A stretch of 49,382 nucleotides of DNA from Candidatus Hydrogenedentota bacterium. GTDB lineage: Bacteria > Hydrogenedentota > Hydrogenedentia > Hydrogenedentales > SLHB01. The stretch lies in NCBI GenBank assembly GCA_016209895.1, contig JACQVH010000225.1, positions 1 through 49,382 on the forward strand, written 5' to 3'. The translations under genes and the position numbers were made by a program. Below, piece by piece: positions 10,485 to 19,214 of the stretch. Each line of letters starts with the position of its first letter. Position 1 is the first letter of the stretch. The notes below the pieces were generated by a model, which worked only from the letters and a program-made list of their open reading frames with translations, searched no databases and had not been told where the DNA came from.

Positions 10485-11431
10485 GTCCGCACTTTTACCG
10501 ACTCAACAATATCGGTAATGACCTCGATAGCGCCGCCGCCTTTGTACTTCGCCTTCGGCGTGAGCAGCACTCGGTGCGCCAATACGTAACGAGACAGGCG
10601 CTGGACGTCGTCCGGCAATACGTAAGCGCGCCCCTGGCAGAACGCGCTGGCCTGCGCGGCGCGAAACAGCATCAGCGAGCCGCGCGGACTGACTCCCAGC
10701 TTCAGCCGCGCGTCGGACCGCGTCGCACTGACAATGTCCACCAGGTACCGCGCCACCGGTTCACTGACCGCGACCCGTCGCACCTCCTTTTGCATAGCCA
10801 GGACCTCACTGCGGCTTACGACGGGCTTCAACGCGTCCACCGGGTGAGACTCGGCCTGCGCGTAGAGGATGCTGACCTCGACGTCCGGCGCGGGATACCC
10901 GAGATTCATCTGAACCAGAAACCGGTCCAATTGCGCCTCCGGCAGCGGATACGTTCCATGAAAATCAATGGGATTCTGCGTAGCCAGAACGATGAACGGT
11001 TCCGGCAACGGGTGACGCTCGCCTTCGATGGTGGCTTGTGACTCGTTCATGGCCTCCAGCAAGGCCGACTGGGTACGCGGCGAGGCACGGTTAATCTCGT
11101 CAGCCAACAACACATTGCAGAAGATCGGCCCTGGGCGGAAATGAAAGGACCCATCGGCCGGATTGTAGATGGACGATCCCAAAATATCGGCCGGCAGCAG
11201 GTCCGGCGTGAACTGGATTCGATTCAACTGGGCATCAATGGACCGAGCCAAGGTCTTGGCGAACGTAGTCTTGCCCACGCCCGGCACGTCCTCCATCAGC
11301 ACGGAACCATTCGCCAGGAGAGCGATCGTAAGTATCTCGATACACTCCTGCTTGCCCTGAATGACGCCACTCAGATTACGTCTCAAAGCTGCCAGTCTGT
11401 CCTGAGCGCCCGAAACCATGGAATTGCCCAT
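10481..11431 (-). CDS. MoxR-family AAA+ ATPase
   Basis: Walker A EDVPGVGKTTFAKTLA, Walker B VLLADEINRASPRTQSALLEAM. Start moved to MGNSMVSG behind a GGGAGGG Shine-Dalgarno-like sequence. Confidence 0.93.
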   Translation of the reverse strand: MGNSMVSGAQDRLAALRRNLSGVIQGKQECIEILTIALLANGSVLMEDVPGVGKTTFAKTLARSIDAQLNRIQFTPDLLPADILGSSIYNPADGSFHFRPGPIFCNVLLADEINRASPRTQSALLEAMNESQATIEGERHPLPEPFIVLATQNPIDFHGTYPLPEAQLDRFLVQMNLGYPAPDVEVSILYAQAESHPVDALKPVVSRSEVLAMQKEVRRVAVSEPVARYLVDIVSATRSDARLKLGVSPRGSLMLFRAAQASAFCQGRAYVLPDDVQRLSRYVLAHRVLLTPKAKYKGGGAIEVITDIVESVKVRT

Positions 11432-11894
11432 AAACACCCTCCCCTCTGTTCTCCAGTCGTATAAATCGGCTCGCACTATGCCGCAAGAAGGGACAAGGAT
11501 TCCAACAGCAACCCGAATCCCCCAGCCACTTACTGAATTACACGAGCGACACGCCCGCCGCAGAGGGCGGGCGCTACTCACCAGACGACCCAATTGGGAG
11601 GGCGCGCGTCCCGGCGGTCCGCCGAGTCGCCGAATTAACCATCGGATGAAACGTGTCGATCTTCTGCGTCAAATCGAAGATAACCGTTGCATCATCATTC
11701 GTCATGGAGCAAGACACGATTGGTATCAGAATCCGCGTACGCGTGTCTGCCAGCCGGTCCCTAGTCACCGTGAAATCAATGAACAGCTTGCCCGGCACAT
11801 ATTGCGAAAGCTGAGTGATTAAGCGTCCACGGCTTTCGATGGAGCGGCGGAACGCTGTCCAGAAGATCCAATAACGTCCCCTCGTAATTTGTTT

Positions 11895-12974
11895 TCACCC
11901 CTTCAGGCCCGTCATGGTGATGCCTTGGATGAAGGTCTTTTGGGTAAAGAAGAAGAGGATGATGATGGGGATGGTGATGACGGTAGCCATCGCCATGAGG
12001 GGCCCCCAGGCGCTCTCGTGTTGGCTTTGGAATTGTTGGAGGGCGATGGCGAGCGTGTATTGCCGGTCGTCTTGGAGATAAATCAGCGGATTCAGGAAGT
12101 CGCCCCATTCCCAGAGGAACATGAACAGGGCCGTGGTCGCGAGGGAGGGCTTGGAAAGCGGCAGAATGATCCGTGAAAAAATGCCGAACTCGTTGCAGCC
12201 GTCAATGCGCGCCGCCGCCGAGAGGTCCTGCGGGACGCCCATGAAGAACTGCCGCAGCAAAAAGATGTAGAAGGGCACGCCGAAAAACGTGGGCACGATG
12301 AGCGGCTTGAAGGTTCCCGCCCAGCCGATGTGGCGATAGGCCACGAATAAGGGTATCAGCGTGACTTGATAGGGTAGCATCATGGTGGCCAGCACGAGCA
12401 CGAATAACGCGTTGCGGCCAGGCCACTCGATACGCGAGAAGCTATAAGCGACTAGCGCGGACGAGATGACCGTCCCCACCACGGTCAGAAAGCAAACGAA
12501 GAGCGTGTTGCGCAGGTTCTGGAAAAAGTCCATCTGCTTGAAGGCTTTGGTGTAGTTCTGCCAATGGAACCCAAGCCGCTGTTTGATCTCGAAGGTTTCC
12601 GGCCAGACCTTCATTTCTTTTCCGGCGATGTTCAGCAAATACTGTCCATTCTCGAGAACCGAAAGTTCGACCCCCTGCCGACCCTGCAGACCCTCTTCCG
12701 TGCCGCGATAGATCACGACGCGGCGTCCCTGCGCGTCCAGAACGTCGGTAGACGGAATCCACTGCGGCGGAAACGTGAAGATGCGCGATTCCGGCTTCAG
12801 TGAGGTGGACAGCATCCATACAAAGGGGAGGATGAAGAGCGCAGAGGAGAGGACCAAGAAGAAGTGGGCCGTCCAGCGGACGCGACGTTTCAGCAACATA
12901 GGGACCATTGCCGCAACCACAAGGAGAACCGCTACGGCAATCTGTGTCGTAGGACTGAGGAAACTATTCGCCAT
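11895..12974 (-). CDS. Carbohydrate ABC transporter permease (MalG-like)
   Basis: EAA-type loop AARIDGCNEFGIFSRIILPLSKPSLATTALFMFLWEWGDFLNPLIYL. Confidence 0.9.
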   Translation of the reverse strand: MANSFLSPTTQIAVAVLLVVAAMVPMLLKRRVRWTAHFFLVLSSALFILPFVWMLSTSLKPESRIFTFPPQWIPSTDVLDAQGRRVVIYRGTEEGLQGRQGVELSVLENGQYLLNIAGKEMKVWPETFEIKQRLGFHWQNYTKAFKQMDFFQNLRNTLFVCFLTVVGTVISSALVAYSFSRIEWPGRNALFVLVLATMMLPYQVTLIPLFVAYRHIGWAGTFKPLIVPTFFGVPFYIFLLRQFFMGVPQDLSAAARIDGCNEFGIFSRIILPLSKPSLATTALFMFLWEWGDFLNPLIYLQDDRQYTLAIALQQFQSQHESAWGPLMAMATVITIPIIILFFFTQKTFIQGITMTGLKG

Positions 12975-13854
12975 GGTAGTGCACCCAACGCTTGGAGGAG
13001 ATCAAGACGCCGATGGTCGCGGTCAGGACCAGGATAAACAGCAGCCAGGCCATGGCCGAGGCGTAGCCCATGCGGAGATAGTTGAAAGCGTTCTTGTACA
13101 TGTAAAGCGCGTAGAACATGGTGGTGTCGGCGGGCGTGCCTTTGCCGGCGGTCATCACGTACACCTGCGTGAAATACTGGAAGGCCGCAATCAGGCCCAT
13201 GACCAAGTTGAACAGGATCGTCGGCGTGATCATGGGTAGCGTGACGTTCCAGAACTTCCGTAAGCGTCCCGCCCCGTCAATATCGGCGACCTCGTACAAG
13301 GACTGCGGGACCTCGGCGAGTCCCGCGAGGAAAATCACCATGGCGCTCCCGACGCTCCAGAAGCTCATCAGGATGAGCGACGGTTTGGACCAATACTCGT
13401 CGGCAATCCAGCCGGGACCCTCGATGTTCATCATCGCCAGCGTGCTGTTGATTAATCCGTTCTGCGGATTCAGCACCCACAGCCAAAGCACGCCCGAAGC
13501 CACAATCGGCACGATGGACGGCAGGAAAAACACGGTTCGGTAGCCCGCCAACCCCCAGACTTTCTGGTGAAGCAACAGCGCCAGTCCAACGGCGATGGCC
13601 AGACCCATGGGTACGCTGAATACCGTGAAATACAGCGTATTCCAGAGCGACTTCCCAAAGACCTTGTCCTCGGTTATGAGCGTGCGGAAATTGTCCAAAC
13701 CGCACCAGACCGGCGGATTGATCACGTTGTAGTGGCAGAGACTGTAGTACAGGCTCATCACAATCGGGTAGAGTGTGAAGGCTACAAACCCCAGCAGATA
13801 CGGTGACGCAAACAGCAGGCCGTTGCGCAGATTGCGTCGTTCCCGGCGGGTCAT
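12964..13854 (-). CDS. Sugar ABC transporter permease (MalF/UgpA-like)
   Basis: ADIDGAGRLRKFWNVTLPMITPTILFNLVMGLIAAFQYFTQVYVMTAGKGTPADTT. Confidence 0.92.
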   Translation of the reverse strand: MTRRERRNLRNGLLFASPYLLGFVAFTLYPIVMSLYYSLCHYNVINPPVWCGLDNFRTLITEDKVFGKSLWNTLYFTVFSVPMGLAIAVGLALLLHQKVWGLAGYRTVFFLPSIVPIVASGVLWLWVLNPQNGLINSTLAMMNIEGPGWIADEYWSKPSLILMSFWSVGSAMVIFLAGLAEVPQSLYEVADIDGAGRLRKFWNVTLPMITPTILFNLVMGLIAAFQYFTQVYVMTAGKGTPADTTMFYALYMYKNAFNYLRMGYASAMAWLLFILVLTATIGVLISSKRWVHYHGE

Positions 13855-15242
13855 CGCGCCGCCCTCCCGCGGACTTTGGCGACGCGTTCGAGTTCCGTGT
13901 TGGTGTCCGCTTCGATGTTGTGCGCGGCGTCTTCCGGAGTAATTTTGTACAGCGTGACGTAGCCGCGCTGCCGCTCCATGTCGTCGGACATGAGTTGCAT
14001 CGCCGGGATCGCCGGATACGGTTCGGCCGGTTTTGTCAATAACTGCTCGACGAACACCCGAAACTTGGGATGACCCGTAAACCGCTCCTGCATGGCCTCT
14101 TCGCGCCGGGGCGGTATGTTTTGAATGTCATAATTGTAGTCGCTCGCCGGAGACGCGCCGCCGTTGGGCCGGGGCGAATAGAACCATCGCAGGAACACTT
14201 TCGCCGCTTCCTCGTTCTTGCTCCCTACGGGGATCGCATCCACGACCGCATTCGGCGAGTAAGCCACCGGCGGAGCGCCTTCCGGCTGAGGAATCGGCGC
14301 GACGCCCCAGTCGAGGTCCGGGGCGTATTTGCGAGTAAATTCGACTTGCCACTCGCCCTCGGTAATCATCGCCACCTTGCCGGTATAGAACGGGTTGCTG
14401 GCGCTCTGATACTCGCCGAAGCCGCCACCGGGGATCGCGGATACCATGGTGGGGTCAATAGCGTGAGGAGGATTCTCCCGTGAGGCCGGATTGACAGCGA
14501 ACGTCTGTTGCCAGGCCAGGGACGCGATGATGCCCGGGTCATTTCCGCAGACTACACGCTTGGTCGCCGGGTCATACCATTTCCCGCCGAACAAACATCC
14601 CCACATGTGCGTCACGTCCCACGGCAGCCACGGCAGAAACCCGATCTGCTCCACCATGCCGTTCGGCGACCGTACGGTCAATTTCGCGGCATATTCTTCG
14701 AGTTCGTTCAGTGTGCGCGGCGGACGGTCCGGATCGAGTCCCGCGCGCCGGAACGCGCCCTTGTTCCAGAGGAGGCACGTCGAGTCTGTAGTGGTGGGAA
14801 CGGCCCAGACGTGGCCGTCAAACCGGACCATGGCCCAGACGTGAGGAAAGAACTTCTCCTCGTTCAGATACGGCTCGGCAGCCATGAAGTCTTCGAGCGG
14901 CGTGAAACATCCTTGCGAGGCCAGTGCCGCGAGGACCGCGGTCTCCAGACTGCAAATCTCCGGTGGCGCGCCCCCGGCAATCGCCGTCAACAACTTCTCG
15001 ATGCGCGAGCCGATAGGAAGCGTTCGCACATAGACCTGATTTTGGCTCCGATTAAATTCCTCGATAAGTTTAACCCGAGCCTCATACTCGTGCCCCGTAT
15101 GCCGGTCCCAATAGGTGATGACGACGCGACCCTCCGCCAGCGCCGCTTTCTCTTCGGGCGAACCAGCCTCCGACGGCCACAGGACTACCAGCACGACCAG
15201 ACATGCCACTGCGCAAACTATGTACCAGAGGTATTCTCTCAA
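13851..15242 (-). CDS. Extracellular solute-binding protein (sugar ABC transporter)
   Basis: Hydrophobic N-terminus; VITYWDRHTGHEYEARVKLIEEFNRSQNQVYV and TEGEWQVEF patterns. Adjacent to the permease genes. Confidence 0.9.
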   Translation of the reverse strand: MREYLWYIVCAVACLVVLVVLWPSEAGSPEEKAALAEGRVVITYWDRHTGHEYEARVKLIEEFNRSQNQVYVRTLPIGSRIEKLLTAIAGGAPPEICSLETAVLAALASQGCFTPLEDFMAAEPYLNEEKFFPHVWAMVRFDGHVWAVPTTTDSTCLLWNKGAFRRAGLDPDRPPRTLNELEEYAAKLTVRSPNGMVEQIGFLPWLPWDVTHMWGCLFGGKWYDPATKRVVCGNDPGIIASLAWQQTFAVNPASRENPPHAIDPTMVSAIPGGGFGEYQSASNPFYTGKVAMITEGEWQVEFTRKYAPDLDWGVAPIPQPEGAPPVAYSPNAVVDAIPVGSKNEEAAKVFLRWFYSPRPNGGASPASDYNYDIQNIPPRREEAMQERFTGHPKFRVFVEQLLTKPAEPYPAIPAMQLMSDDMERQRGYVTLYKITPEDAAHNIEADTNTELERVAKVRGRAAR

Positions 15243-15411
15243 GAATTACCTGACGCTCCATCTTTTGACGAATGCGGGCTGTATTATGCGTTTCAACTCG
15301 CGGGAATTCCACCCTACCGGGGAGTTAACGCTCGGAATTGCTGGAAACAGAACACGAAGATTTCAAGATTGACGGCTGCCGATCTCTACGTCGGTGTCTA
15401 GGCGTGTCCGG

Positions 15412-15723
15412 AAAGGAACGGACATAGCAAAAATCGCAACCGTGCGGGCACCCACGCGAAACTACCATCGAGTTCGGCACCAGGTAATTCCGCCGTTTGA
15501 TCAAGTCTCGGCGAATCGGCGGGAGGTCCGTTAGATCGCGGGTCAGCGAGCGGTAAAGTCGCATCGGTCGTCCCGCGCGGAAATCGGCCAGAAATCGCGG
15601 CCAGGCTTCCTCCGCCGGACCAGCCACGACGGTACCCGCGTGTTGGAGCCCTTCCTCGGGCAACGAAGTCACGTGTAATCCGCCCAAGACTACAAAGGCT
15701 CCTCGCCTTCGATATTCACATGA
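15412..15723 (-). pseudogene. Internal fragment of a B12-binding/radical SAM protein
   Basis: RRRGAFVVLGGLHVTSLPEEGLQHAGTVVAGPAEEAWPRFL...RRDLIKRRNYLVPNSMVVSRGCPHGCDFCYVRSF contains the CxxxCxxC motif. N-terminal B12 region and the rest of the TIM barrel are missing. Confidence 0.75.
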
Positions 15724-15742
15724 CGTCACCCGGACGCGGTGG

Positions 15743-16483
15743 TCAGTGGCTTGCTGCCACTTGCAGGTCCGGGATTCGTCCGTAGCGGCGGTCGCGGCGG
15801 TGGTACTCCTGGACGGCCTCGGCCAAGTCATCGGGACTGAAATCGGGCCACATGGTTGGGGTGAAGTACAGTTCGGCGTAAGCGCATTCCCAGAGCATGA
15901 AATCGCTGAGCCGCAGCTCTCCGCCGGTTCGAATCAGCAGATCGACGTCACGGTAGTCGGAGGCGGCGCACCCGTCTCCGCCCAAACGACGCGCGAATTG
16001 TTCCGGCGTGGTCCTTCGCGGCCGGGCAAGGTGAACCGCCGCTTGCAGGATCGCGTCGCGCGACGAGTAGTCCAATGCGATCTGCAGGACCAATGTCGTG
16101 CCGTTCGAGGTGGCAGATTCGGCAACCTCGATTGCGCACCGCAAGGGCCCGCTCAAGCGCGTGCGCGAGCCCAGGACCCGCAGGCGTACCCCTTTTTCGA
16201 CGCAGGTCGAGACCTGGGTGCGAAGATATTCTTCCAACAACTGCATCAGATTGGCGACTTCCTCGGACGGCCGACGCCAGTTGTCCGAGGAAAAGGCGTA
16301 CAGGGTGAGCGCCTCGATACCGAGGTCGGGCGTGGACTCGACCACGCGCCGTACGGCGTCCACGCCGGCGCGATGTCCGGCGGAGCGGGGCAGCCCGCGT
16401 CGCTGGGCCCAACGACCGCTTCCGTCCATGATGATGGCCACGTGGATACCGTTATGGTTGTCGTTTCCCGGAAAGTTTCCCAT
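15743..16483 (-). CDS. uppS: Isoprenyl transferase / undecaprenyl diphosphate synthase
   Basis: HVAIIMDGSGRWAQRRGLPRSAGHRAG, ALTLYAFSSDNWRRPSEEV, DLLIRTGGELRLSDFMLWECAYAELYFTPTMWPDF. ATG at 16483 preceded by AAGGAGA. Confidence 0.93.
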   Translation of the reverse strand: MGNFPGNDNHNGIHVAIIMDGSGRWAQRRGLPRSAGHRAGVDAVRRVVESTPDLGIEALTLYAFSSDNWRRPSEEVANLMQLLEEYLRTQVSTCVEKGVRLRVLGSRTRLSGPLRCAIEVAESATSNGTTLVLQIALDYSSRDAILQAAVHLARPRRTTPEQFARRLGGDGCAASDYRDVDLLIRTGGELRLSDFMLWECAYAELYFTPTMWPDFSPDDLAEAVQEYHRRDRRYGRIPDLQVAASH

Positions 16484-16515
16484 CGGAAGTCTCCTTCTCA
16501 TAACACGTGTGAAGT

Positions 16516-16532
16516 ACTTTGTATTATAAAGT
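16516..16532. promoter_or_regulatory. Candidate operator palindrome ACTTT-N7-AAAGT upstream of uppS
   Basis: ACTTTGTATTATAAAGT in an AT-rich patch between the wHTH stop and the uppS start. Same half-sites and spacing as 17570..17586. Confidence 0.5.
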
Positions 16533-16553
16533 ATATATCCAAAAAAATATCCG

Positions 16554-16928
16554 TCAGCCTTCGCGCACGCGGCGGATGAGTGCTTCCATGTGGTCCAGAT
16601 ACCGTTCCAGGGCCTTGCGACCCTTGTCCGTCAACCGAAATTCAGTCTTGGGCACGCGGCCTTCGAAGTGTTTCCGGCACGCGATATATCCGGCTTCCTC
16701 GAGTTTCCGGGTATGCACACTCAGGTTTCCGTCCGTGGTCTTGAGAATACGCTTGAGTTCGTTGAAGCTGAGCGACCCATTGACCGCGAGCGCGCTTACG
16801 ATAGCCAGCCGCAACCGCTCGTAGATGATGCGGTCGAGTGGAGGGACTTCGACACGACCGGCCGGAGCCGCGTCGGCACGCGGGCTCAGATGCGGCGCTT
16901 GTCTGGCGGTGTTAGTCTTAGCCACCAT
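16554..16928 (-). CDS. Winged-helix (MarR/ArsR-like) transcriptional regulator
   Basis: LRLAIVSALAVNGSLSFNELKRILKTTDGNLSVHTRKLEEAGYIACRKHFEGRVPKTEFRLTDKGRKAL. Confidence 0.88.
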   Translation of the reverse strand: MVAKTNTARQAPHLSPRADAAPAGRVEVPPLDRIIYERLRLAIVSALAVNGSLSFNELKRILKTTDGNLSVHTRKLEEAGYIACRKHFEGRVPKTEFRLTDKGRKALERYLDHMEALIRRVREG

Positions 16929-17532
16929 GTTTCCTCGCAATGATGCATCCGAATACGATATTCAACAGCCCGAAGCCGAGGGCCATCCACGCGTCGCCAC
17001 GGCCCCACGGCACGAGGAACGCGACCACGCTGAGGGCCATGAAAGACGATCCCATTACCGGCACGACCTTCACCGAGAACGCGCCGCCGGTGACCACCGC
17101 CGTCCCGTAAAGCAGCAGCCAGGTGGCGGGCATCAGGGCGTGCAGATTCAACCGATGGAAGACGGCGGTCAACAGCAGACCGGCGACGAGCGGTGGAAAT
17201 AACCCGAGCGCGAAACGTCGTCCGGAACCGTGCAACACTGACTCGTTGACGCGCCGGGCCTTCACCAGCATCGCGGCAACGCCCAGGACCGAAGCTAACA
17301 CGGCCGTCGCCAGCCACGCGGTCAACCAGGCCGCGGGCGCCACCATACGATGCGCCATGACCGCCCCGCCTACAGCGAGCACACCCATGCCGACCGTGCC
17401 CCAGCCCGGGACCGCCGTAAACGAGGTTGACCGTTCCATGGTCTGCCGGATGAAACGCAGATTGTCCATGGCGTGCCGATGTAAAGGGGTCGGCTCTTCC
17501 GCGTCCGGAATCGGCTTGGGACTTAGGTTCAT
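16918..17532 (-). CDS. Multi-pass membrane protein paired with the wHTH regulator
   Basis: 204 aa with several hydrophobic segments. Overlaps the regulator start. Confidence 0.75.
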   Translation of the reverse strand: MNLSPKPIPDAEEPTPLHRHAMDNLRFIRQTMERSTSFTAVPGWGTVGMGVLAVGGAVMAHRMVAPAAWLTAWLATAVLASVLGVAAMLVKARRVNESVLHGSGRRFALGLFPPLVAGLLLTAVFHRLNLHALMPATWLLLYGTAVVTGGAFSVKVVPVMGSSFMALSVVAFLVPWGRGDAWMALGFGLLNIVFGCIIARKHGG

Positions 17533-17569
17533 GGTCGTATCGTACCCGAAGTTCTACATTATGTCAAGT

Positions 17570-17586
17570 ACTTTATATAACAAAGT
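17570..17586. promoter_or_regulatory. Candidate operator palindrome ACTTT-N7-AAAGT upstream of the membrane protein/wHTH operon
   Basis: ACTTTATATAACAAAGT, 38 bp upstream of the operon start. Matches the site upstream of uppS. Confidence 0.5.
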
Positions 17587-17587
17587 T

Positions 17588-17761
17588 ATGACCCTGTCGG
17601 CTCCGTATAACAGTCTTATCTCGAAGCGGTCACTTCTTGGCATGACCTCTCAAGGCCAGCGGGTTCGCGAGGAATACAAAGGAATATACATCTTCACGCT
17701 CTTGTTAATCTCGTTCGCTTGGGTCCTCGCCTACAATTTCTCTTCACGCGAACGGAAGTGA
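17588..17761 (+). CDS. Possible small single-TM protein (57 aa)
   Basis: MTLSAPYNSLISKRSLLGMTSQGQRVREEYKGIYIFTLLLISFAWVLAYNFSSRERK. One TM-like segment, 37 bp before the serine hydrolase. Confidence 0.3.
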   Translation: MTLSAPYNSLISKRSLLGMTSQGQRVREEYKGIYIFTLLLISFAWVLAYNFSSRERK

Positions 17762-17798
17762 GGCATTTCAGGATATCAGCTCGGCGGAGGCTACTGAG

Positions 17799-19142
17799 AT
17801 GGAACCATTTATCCTACCACTCATTTTCTTTTTGTGGTTGCTCACGGCCGCGATATCAGTGCCCTTCTACCCGCGCACGGTTCGGAAGGCGCGAGCACGA
17901 GCGGAACAACCGGGCGCCAAGCCCGAAGACACTGCGAAGATGTTAAGGCAACTTCGGAGGCGGCTCTTGGTAACTCTGGTTCTCGGTGTCGTGGGAGCAA
18001 TCGGACTGACGCAAATGGGAATCGAATTGGGCTGGGCTAGCGGCGCGAGCGCAAAATCTCAGGGGTGGAGCGACGGTTCTTCTGCGGCGCTTCACGCCAT
18101 TGCTTCACAGTATGTGGGACCGCTGGTCCGGTCCGACAGCGTTGGCGCTACCGTGGTGATAATCGCAGGTGATCAGCGGGGAGTTTCCGGCTTTGACCGG
18201 ATACGGCTTAGTCAGAGCCAGTTGCCAGACGGTAATACGATATTTGAGATCGGTTCCATCACGAAAGCGTTTACGGGTATTCTTCTCGCGGAAGCGATAG
18301 AGCGCGGGGAGTTGGAGATCGATCGTCCGGTCGCGGGGTTAGTCTCGGAGGCGTCCGCCATACCGGCGATTCAGCAAGGACAATCCATTACGCTGAAACA
18401 CCTCACAACACACACGTCCGGTCTTCCGCGTTTGCCGCCGGGATTCTTCAGCGTGGGCCGACTTTGGCGTCCGCTCTTCGGACGCGACCCCTATCGAAAT
18501 TACTCGATGGATGATTGGGCCAAAGCCCTTCGCACCGTCGAATTGGAAGCAGCGCCCGGGACTCAACATAGCTACTCGAATTTCGGGGCCGGTCTTCTCG
18601 GTGAGGCATTGTCGCGGCGTGCAAATACCGATTACGCCGACTTGGTACACACCCGGATTTGTGAACCATTGGACATGGGAGACACGGTCGTCACATTGAA
18701 CCAGGACCAGTCCGCCCGACTTGCGACCGGCTACCGCGCACGCCTCAGCCTATGGCCACTGCTGCTTGGCCTGCGGGCCGAAAACTGGGAGGCGCCCCGG
18801 GCTTTCGCCGGGGCCGGCGCACTGCGCTCGTCGGCGAAGGACATGCAGAAATTTCTGGCGGCGAACATGGGCCTTCGTACTAGCGAATTGGCGCCCGCGT
18901 TGAAACTTGCGCAGCAGGAGCAGTTTCGCGTCAATGATCAGCACGCTGCCGGCATGGGTTGGCAACGAACGTGGCGCGACGACGTTGGCCAGGTCGTTAT
19001 TTGGCACAACGGCGGCACCGGCGGCTATCATAGCTTTCTCGGATTTACGGAAGACCGACGCGTTGGCGTGGTCATTCTAACCAATTCCTCAACGAACTGT
19101 GACCCGGCCGGATTCGAGGTCCTCGCGGCGCTGACCAAATAG
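17799..19142 (+). CDS. Beta-lactamase-family serine hydrolase with N-terminal membrane segments
   Basis: EIGSITKAFTGILLAEAI (SxxK), HSYSNFGAGLLGEAL (YxN), IWHNGGTGGYHSFLGF (HxG-like). Confidence 0.9.
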   Translation: MEPFILPLIFFLWLLTAAISVPFYPRTVRKARARAEQPGAKPEDTAKMLRQLRRRLLVTLVLGVVGAIGLTQMGIELGWASGASAKSQGWSDGSSAALHAIASQYVGPLVRSDSVGATVVIIAGDQRGVSGFDRIRLSQSQLPDGNTIFEIGSITKAFTGILLAEAIERGELEIDRPVAGLVSEASAIPAIQQGQSITLKHLTTHTSGLPRLPPGFFSVGRLWRPLFGRDPYRNYSMDDWAKALRTVELEAAPGTQHSYSNFGAGLLGEALSRRANTDYADLVHTRICEPLDMGDTVVTLNQDQSARLATGYRARLSLWPLLLGLRAENWEAPRAFAGAGALRSSAKDMQKFLAANMGLRTSELAPALKLAQQEQFRVNDQHAAGMGWQRTWRDDVGQVVIWHNGGTGGYHSFLGFTEDRRVGVVILTNSSTNCDPAGFEVLAALTK

Positions 19143-19214
19143 CAGGGAAAATGCCAGCGGAATGATTCAATTCACTATCGGCCAAGATCCAACGCGGGGA
19201 ATTCACGCCCGCGA

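Noticed and set aside
14508-15401. 297-aa plus-strand ORF
   Set aside because: Antisense to the solute-binding protein. Low-complexity basic composition.
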